64,000 nt of DNA from an uncultured Phycisphaeraceae bacterium (GTDB lineage: Bacteria > Planctomycetota > Phycisphaerae > Phycisphaerales > UBA1924). Below, piece by piece: positions 59,604 through 64,000 of this stretch. The stretch is from NCBI GenBank assembly GCA_937899905.1, contig CALCCF010000008.1, positions 1 to 64,000 of the forward strand, written 5' to 3'. Below the pieces are notes generated by a model. It was given only the letters and a program-made list of their open reading frames with translations. It ran no database searches and was not told the DNA's origin. Position numbers and translations under genes: made by a program. Each line of letters starts with the position of its first letter. The first letter of the stretch is position 1.

Positions 59604-60950
59604 TTAGACATAGTTCTTGTGCTTCAGGGCCTCGGGCATACGTGGTTCCATGCGGTTGACAAGGGGTGCCTTGGTGAGCCGCCACAGCAGCAAACCGGTG
59701 TAGAGGGCGATCACGCCGCCGATGCCGGCGATGTCGACCCAGGCGCCCTGCATGCCGCCCACGCGGGCCTCGTCGAGGGTGATCCCGAGCGACGGGCGGA
59801 TGATCCAATACATGTCGATCACGTGCATGAACAGCAGCCAGCCGGCGATCAGGCCGTAGCCCAGCGCGGAGCGCCGGAGCGCCCGCAGCAGCATGAGCGG
59901 GAAGGGCACGAGGAAGTGGCCGACGACCAGGAGGGTGGACAGCTCGGTCCAGTTCTCCTTGCGGTGCATGTACCAGGTTGTTTCCTCGGGGATCTGGCTG
60001 TACCAGATGAGGAAGTACTGGCTGTATGCGATGTAGGCCCAGAACACGATGAAGCCGAACATGTACTTGCTCAGGTCGTGGTGGTGCTCGACGGTGATGA
60101 GCCCCTCCATCTTGCCCTTGGAGCGAAGATAGATCAGCAGCAGCGCCATGCCCGGGAAGGTCACGAACAGGCTGCCGGCGAAGAAGTACACACCCCACAT
60201 CGTGCTGAAGAACTTGTAGTCGGTCAGGGCCTTAAGCCAGTCGAAGGCGAAGAACGCCGTCGCGAGCGCGAGCACCATGAGCCCCCAGGCCGAGTGGAAT
60301 GAGAGCTTGTTGGTCAGCCAGCGATCACCCGTGCGCTCCTGCTTGCGCGAGAGCCGCCAGATCAGTTGGCTGAGGCCGAGCCAGATCACGACGTACAGGC
60401 CCAAGCGGACGGCGACAAAGGCCGGCTCGAAGTAGGGGTACTTCTTCGTGATGAAGTACTCTTCCTTGAGGATCTCGGGGTTGAGCCAGCTGGAAACGAT
60501 TCCGAAGCCGTCGTTGGAGACCGAGTAGAGCTCGGCGGCCACAAACATCAGCAGGCCGGCCACGGGCAGCCAGATCAGCAGGGCGGCCTGCTCGAGGATG
60601 CGCTTCATGGTGACGTGCCAGCCGGCGCCGCCGACCGCGTTGATCATGATGAAGAACATCGAGCCCAAGCTGAAGCCCATGACGCTGAGCACGCCGATGA
60701 GCAGGATGCCCTTAACGTGGGTCAACGCGGCGTTGCTGCTCGTGCCCTCGGCGCCGGCGAGCACGAAGCCGCCGGCGATGGCGACCACGATGCCGAGAAG
60801 GCCGAGCGCCATCAGGGCCTTCGATGCCAAGCCCACCTTCGCGGGCTCGAGCGTGATGTTCTCTTCACGCAGGGCCGGATGGTCGAGGTGCGCCGGAGCG
60901 TCGGCGCCGAGCGCGGCATCCACGTTCTGGTTGGCGGCGATGTGGCTCAC
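59604..60950 (-). CDS. actF: Alternative Complex III subunit ActF (quinone-binding-type membrane subunit)
   Basis: This is a large membrane subunit of ACIII, which oxidises quinol and passes electrons to the ActE heme. About ten helices are visible, starting ALMALGLLGIVVAIAGGFVL and including FMFGFIVFWAYIAYSQYFLI, with the conserved QYFLIWYSQIPEETTWYMHR segment. It is homologous to ActC/NrfD-type subunits but shorter, at 448 aa. It overlaps actE by four bases (ATGA). No heme motif is present, as expected for ActF. Confidence 0.9.
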   Translation of the reverse strand: MSHIAANQNVDAALGADAPAHLDHPALREENITLEPAKVGLASKALMALGLLGIVVAIAGGFVLAGAEGTSSNAALTHVKGILLIGVLSVMGFSLGSMFFIMINAVGGAGWHVTMKRILEQAALLIWLPVAGLLMFVAAELYSVSNDGFGIVSSWLNPEILKEEYFITKKYPYFEPAFVAVRLGLYVVIWLGLSQLIWRLSRKQERTGDRWLTNKLSFHSAWGLMVLALATAFFAFDWLKALTDYKFFSTMWGVYFFAGSLFVTFPGMALLLIYLRSKGKMEGLITVEHHHDLSKYMFGFIVFWAYIAYSQYFLIWYSQIPEETTWYMHRKENWTELSTLLVVGHFLVPFPLMLLRALRRSALGYGLIAGWLLFMHVIDMYWIIRPSLGITLDEARVGGMQGAWVDIAGIGGVIALYTGLLLWRLTKAPLVNRMEPRMPEALKHKNYV

Positions 60951-61750
60951 GAGCCACCCCCTTGTGTCGGACGGCCGCCGGACTCGAACTGCGTTCGGGC
61001 CTCAGCGGGCAGGGAATCTGGATCGTTATCGAACGCCTGTTGCAGCACCCGGATGTGCGCGACGACCGCCCAGGTGTCCTCGGCGGACAGGGCGTGTCCG
61101 TAGCCGGGCATGCGGTATCGGCCGTCGGGGTGCCTCAGGCCGTTGCGGGCGATGTGGAACAGGTGGCCGTCGGTGCCCGTGGGCTCGGCGCGGTCCTTGT
61201 ACTTCGCCTGGTGGAAGCTGGGAACCGGGGCCGACCAACGCCGGCCGACCATGCCCATGCCGTCGCCGGCGTACCCATGGCACGCCGCGCAGTAGATGTT
61301 GAACCGTTCCTTGCCGTGCTCGAGCAGCTCGTTGGTGAGCTCCATGGGCATCATGGCCAGGGTGGTTCCGTCGTCGTTCAGGCCGGTGTACATGGCCGTG
61401 CTCTCACCCAAGAGGTCGGTGCGCTCCTGCAGGAACGGCTCGGCCCATTCGGCGTCGGCGGGCAGGTTCTCTTCAACCAATGGGAAGGCGCCGAAGGCAA
61501 CCGTGCCGGCCTCGGGCGGACGCATCGAGCGGCCGTCGGCGAAGAAGTCGGTCTGCGTCTGCGGCTTGAACTTCGGGCTGTCGTCCATGTCCGGAAAGAA
61601 CTGGCGAGGGCGGTTCTCCGAGCGATCGCCGCGGCAGCCGGACATCGACAGCATCGACGCCAGGCCAACACCGGCCAGCGCGAGCGCCACAACGGTCGGT
61701 ACGCCGGCAGAAGCTCGAGACTTGCGTGGCGAATGCACCATGCCGATCAC
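60947..61750 (-). CDS. actE: Alternative Complex III subunit ActE (mono-heme cytochrome c)
   Basis: The exported cytochrome has one heme site, FNIYCAACHGYAGDGMGMVG. Its probable axial Met lies in GRYRMPGYGHALSAEDTWAV. The N-terminal helix with a Cys at its end (ASMLSMSGCRGDRSENRP) looks like a lipoprotein signal, so the protein is probably lipid-anchored. A long linker precedes the cytochrome domain. It carries electrons from ACIII to subunit II of the oxidase. It overlaps both neighbours by four bases (ATGA). Confidence 0.93.
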   Translation of the reverse strand: MIGMVHSPRKSRASAGVPTVVALALAGVGLASMLSMSGCRGDRSENRPRQFFPDMDDSPKFKPQTQTDFFADGRSMRPPEAGTVAFGAFPLVEENLPADAEWAEPFLQERTDLLGESTAMYTGLNDDGTTLAMMPMELTNELLEHGKERFNIYCAACHGYAGDGMGMVGRRWSAPVPSFHQAKYKDRAEPTGTDGHLFHIARNGLRHPDGRYRMPGYGHALSAEDTWAVVAHIRVLQQAFDNDPDSLPAEARTQFESGGRPTQGGGS

Positions 61751-62331
61751 TCCTCCACCAGTTCGACGTCGCTCGCGCCCAGACCTTGGAGCATGTCCAC
61801 GGTCTCAGCGCCTTGGAACTTGGGATCGCCCGCTTCGATCACGACCACGAAGGCGTCGTCGCTCACTCGCAAGAACCGGTCGCTCTTGAAGAGCGGGTGG
61901 TTCCACCTGGGCAACCCGTTGAGGGCGAGCATGCCGATCAGGGCAGAGAACGCCGAGAACAGCACGCCGAGCTCGAACGTGATGGGCACGAATGGCTCCC
62001 ACGCGTCGTAGGGCTTGCCTTGGACCACGATCGGGTAGTCGACGGCGCTCATCCACCACTGCATCAGCAGCGCGGCACTCACGCCGGTGATGGCGCCGCA
62101 CGCGACGATCCAGGGGAGGATCGTGCGCTTGATGCCCATCGCCTCATCGATGCCGTGGATGGGGAAGGGCGAGAACACGTCCCACTTCTGGAAGCCGGCG
62201 TCGCGCAGCTTCTCGGCGGCGTGGTAGATCTCGGCGGCGGAGCCAAACTCGGCCATGACGCCGTGGATCACGCCGCCGTCGGGCGTGCGGAAGCCGTGGT
62301 CGACCTTGGATGGAAATCCGAGGATGCCCAT
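61747..62331 (-). CDS. actD: Alternative Complex III subunit ActD (DUF3341)
   Basis: ActD is a structural membrane subunit. The cytoplasmic N-part (GVMAEFGSAAEIYHAAEKLR, then WDVFSPFPIHGIDEAMGIKR) and two helices (TILPWIVACGAITGVSAALL and PITFELGVLFSAFSALIGML) are the DUF3341 pattern. The motif NGLPRWNHPLFKSDRFLRVS and the end VVIEAGDPKFQG are also typical. The start at 62331 lies one base after the actC stop. Its 194 aa matches the family. Confidence 0.93.
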   Translation of the reverse strand: MGILGFPSKVDHGFRTPDGGVIHGVMAEFGSAAEIYHAAEKLRDAGFQKWDVFSPFPIHGIDEAMGIKRTILPWIVACGAITGVSAALLMQWWMSAVDYPIVVQGKPYDAWEPFVPITFELGVLFSAFSALIGMLALNGLPRWNHPLFKSDRFLRVSDDAFVVVIEAGDPKFQGAETVDMLQGLGASDVELVEE

Positions 62332-62332
62332 A

Positions 62333-63937
62333 TCAGTGGCCCTCCCCTTCGTTGGTGGAATGACCGTTCCCGTGATCGTCATGCCCGTGGCCCGGTCCAT
62401 GCGGGTCGGCCTCGGGCAGGATGGCCTTGATCTCCGCGATCGGGAAGATCGGCATGAACCGGAGGAACAAGAGGAACAGCGTCAAGAAGATGCCGCACGA
62501 GCCGACGAACGTGAGGATGTCGACCCAGGTGGGGTAGAACATGTGCCACTCGCCGGGCAGGAATGCTCGGTGGAGGCTGGTCACGATGATGACGAATCGC
62601 TCGAACCACATGCCGATGGTGACCGCGAGCGCAACCAGCCAGATGACGACCGGGTTGCGCCGTAGCGCCTTGATCCAGAACACCTGCGGGCTGAACACGT
62701 TGCAGGTGATCATGGTCCAGTAGGCCCACCAGTACGGGGCCCCGTCCTCGTGCAACCAAGTCGGCAATGCGCGGTTGTACGCGAAGACGTAGTACTCGAA
62801 GTCGTTGCCGCCGTACCAGGCGATGAAGAACTCCATCGCGTAGGCGAAGCCCACCAGCATGCCCGTGACCAGGAGGATCTTGCTCATGTTCTCCAGGTGG
62901 CGGAGGGTGAGCAGGTCCTTCATGTTGGGGAACAACTCGCGAGCGGGAATCAGCAGGAACAGCACCATCGCGAACCCGCCGAACACGGCACCCGCGACGA
63001 AGTAGGGCGGGAAGATGGTCGTGTGCCAACCGGGCAGGATCGAGGTCGCGAAGTCGAACGACACGATCGAGTGCACGCTGAGCACCAGCGGCGTCGAGAG
63101 GCCGGCCAGCAGGATGTACGCCTTCTCGTAGCGCATCCAGTGGCGGCTGGAGTTCCTCCAGCCCAGCGCGAGCAGGCCGTAGATGAACACGCGGAGCACG
63201 TCGGGCTTGAAGGGCGTGAAGGGCAGCCGTGCCTGGTGCGGGTTCTGCCGCAGGCGGAGGTCGGCGCGGTCACGCAGCGTGGCGTGGTCGGGGATGAGGC
63301 CCATGAACCAGAACAGCAGCGACACGGTGGCGTAGGTGCTCACCGCGAAGACGTCCCACAGCAGCGGGCTGCGGAAGTTCGGCCAGATCCAGTTGCTGTT
63401 GGGCACCGGGGCGAGGAACCAGGCCATCCAAGCGCGACCGACGTGGATGCCCGGGAAGATGCCGGCGCAGATCACGGCGAAGATCGTCATTGCCTCGGCC
63501 GCTCGGTTCACGGCCGTACGCCACTGCTGCTTAAAGAGGCAGAGGATGGCCGAGATCAGCGTGCCGGCGTGGCCGATGCCGATCCAGAACACGAAGTTCG
63601 TGATGTCCCAAGCCCAGTCGACCTGGTTGTTCAGGCCCCAGACGCCCACGCCCGTGATGATCAGGTACAGGATCATGATCTGGGCCATGCCCGCGAGCGA
63701 AGACGCCAAGCCGAACACCGGCAGCCACCAGCGGCCCGGGCTCTTTTCTGCGTAGCCGCACACGATCTCGGTGATCTCGTGGACCGATCGGTTGTTGAGC
63801 ACCAGTGGTGCGCGGTACGACGGATCCTCGGTCAGCGAGCCGTCGCCGCTCCCGGGCTCGGGTGCCCAGTCGTTGGCGTCGGGCGCTCGCCCGGCCAGGC
63901 GATCCGCGGTGAGTTTGTCGGGAGGGACGTGGCTCAC
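62333..63937 (-). CDS. actC: Alternative Complex III subunit ActC (NrfD-like membrane subunit)
   Basis: ActC is the large NrfD-type membrane subunit with a quinol-binding site, facing the ActB iron-sulfur protein. About ten helices occur in 534 aa. Recognisable parts are [60 protein letters not shown], and near the end [20 protein letters not shown]-type sequence. The GTG start overlaps the actB stop as GTGA. A His/Asp-rich tail ([19 protein letters not shown]) ends it. Confidence 0.93.
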   Translation of the reverse strand: MSHVPPDKLTADRLAGRAPDANDWAPEPGSGDGSLTEDPSYRAPLVLNNRSVHEITEIVCGYAEKSPGRWWLPVFGLASSLAGMAQIMILYLIITGVGVWGLNNQVDWAWDITNFVFWIGIGHAGTLISAILCLFKQQWRTAVNRAAEAMTIFAVICAGIFPGIHVGRAWMAWFLAPVPNSNWIWPNFRSPLLWDVFAVSTYATVSLLFWFMGLIPDHATLRDRADLRLRQNPHQARLPFTPFKPDVLRVFIYGLLALGWRNSSRHWMRYEKAYILLAGLSTPLVLSVHSIVSFDFATSILPGWHTTIFPPYFVAGAVFGGFAMVLFLLIPARELFPNMKDLLTLRHLENMSKILLVTGMLVGFAYAMEFFIAWYGGNDFEYYVFAYNRALPTWLHEDGAPYWWAYWTMITCNVFSPQVFWIKALRRNPVVIWLVALAVTIGMWFERFVIIVTSLHRAFLPGEWHMFYPTWVDILTFVGSCGIFLTLFLLFLRFMPIFPIAEIKAILPEADPHGPGHGHDDHGNGHSTNEGEGH

Positions 63938-64000
63938 AGCAGGCCTCCTTGCGGCGCGGTGGCGGCCTTGAGCACGCGGAGGCTCAGGGCGTAGCCGGTG
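63934..64000 (-). CDS. actB: 3' end of Alternative Complex III subunit ActB (partial)
   Basis: Only the last 21 codons are in the window, reading [20 protein letters not shown] and a final Leu. The stop overlaps the actC start (GTGA). ActB is the molybdopterin-like plus iron-sulfur subunit that precedes actC in known ACIII operons, and the RVLKA end fits it. The identity rests mainly on position because so little sequence is visible. Confidence 0.6.
   Translation of the reverse strand, partial: TGYALSLRVLKAATAPQGGLL

Overview
The window is GC-rich bacterial chromosome, most likely from a planctomycete of the class Phycisphaerae. The main reasons are four exported proteins that end in a doubled calcium-loop tail closing on Gly-Cys, three that end in a PEP-CTERM-like tail (Pro-Ala-Pro, hydrophobic stretch, Arg cluster), and a complete Alternative Complex III plus caa3 oxidase operon. 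These are inferences from sequence; no 16S gene is present. No CRISPR array, rRNA, insertion sequence or prophage was seen. Two tRNAs (Gln-CUG, Arg-UCU) are present.

Layout. 0.1-4.4 kb: a small membrane protein, a prepilin peptidase, exonuclease VII (xseA-xseB) and a secreted protein. 4.6-12.6 kb: a peptide-type ABC importer (membrane-anchored binding protein, two permeases, one ATPase) followed by a glycosyltransferase. 12.8-19.1 kb: plsY, two Gly-Cys-tail proteins (one a 14-repeat FG-GAP protein), a sugar O-acetyltransferase and a glycosyltransferase. 19.1-25.4 kb: two amidohydrolases (one ACMSD), a methylisocitrate-lyase-family enzyme, apaG and kynureninase. 25.6-33.1 kb: mainly exported proteins plus an orphan ABC permease. 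33.4-39.0 kb: tRNA-Gln, mutY, an Nfu N-domain protein, cdaA with its YbbR partner, a YwaF-like protein and rlmN. 39.1-47.7 kb: a 7-repeat FG-GAP protein, a conserved unknown, a chemoreceptor, rtcB, a REC-GGDEF-EAL protein and tRNA-Arg. 47.8-52.6 kb: gpmA, a thioredoxin-like protein, thyX and a DUF389 protein. 52.6-64.0 kb: one respiratory operon on the minus strand, actB(partial)-actC-actD-actE-actF, a small membrane protein, sco, ctaC, ctaD, ctaE, ctaF and an unknown membrane protein.

How the genes work together. The respiratory operon encodes a quinol-to-oxygen chain: ACIII takes electrons from quinol, and its cytochrome passes them to the cytochrome-c-fused subunit II of an A2-type oxidase. 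KynU and ACMSD are translationally coupled and belong to the tryptophan-kynurenine route. CdaA and its YbbR partner overlap and make and control c-di-AMP.

Gene starts show two styles. Most genes for exported proteins, plus the chemoreceptor and the GGDEF-EAL protein, have clear Shine-Dalgarno sites. At least eleven genes, mostly cytoplasmic enzymes, instead have a TAnnnT hexamer exactly 5 or 6 nt before the start codon and no Shine-Dalgarno, which suggests leaderless transcripts. This pattern was used to choose several starts below.
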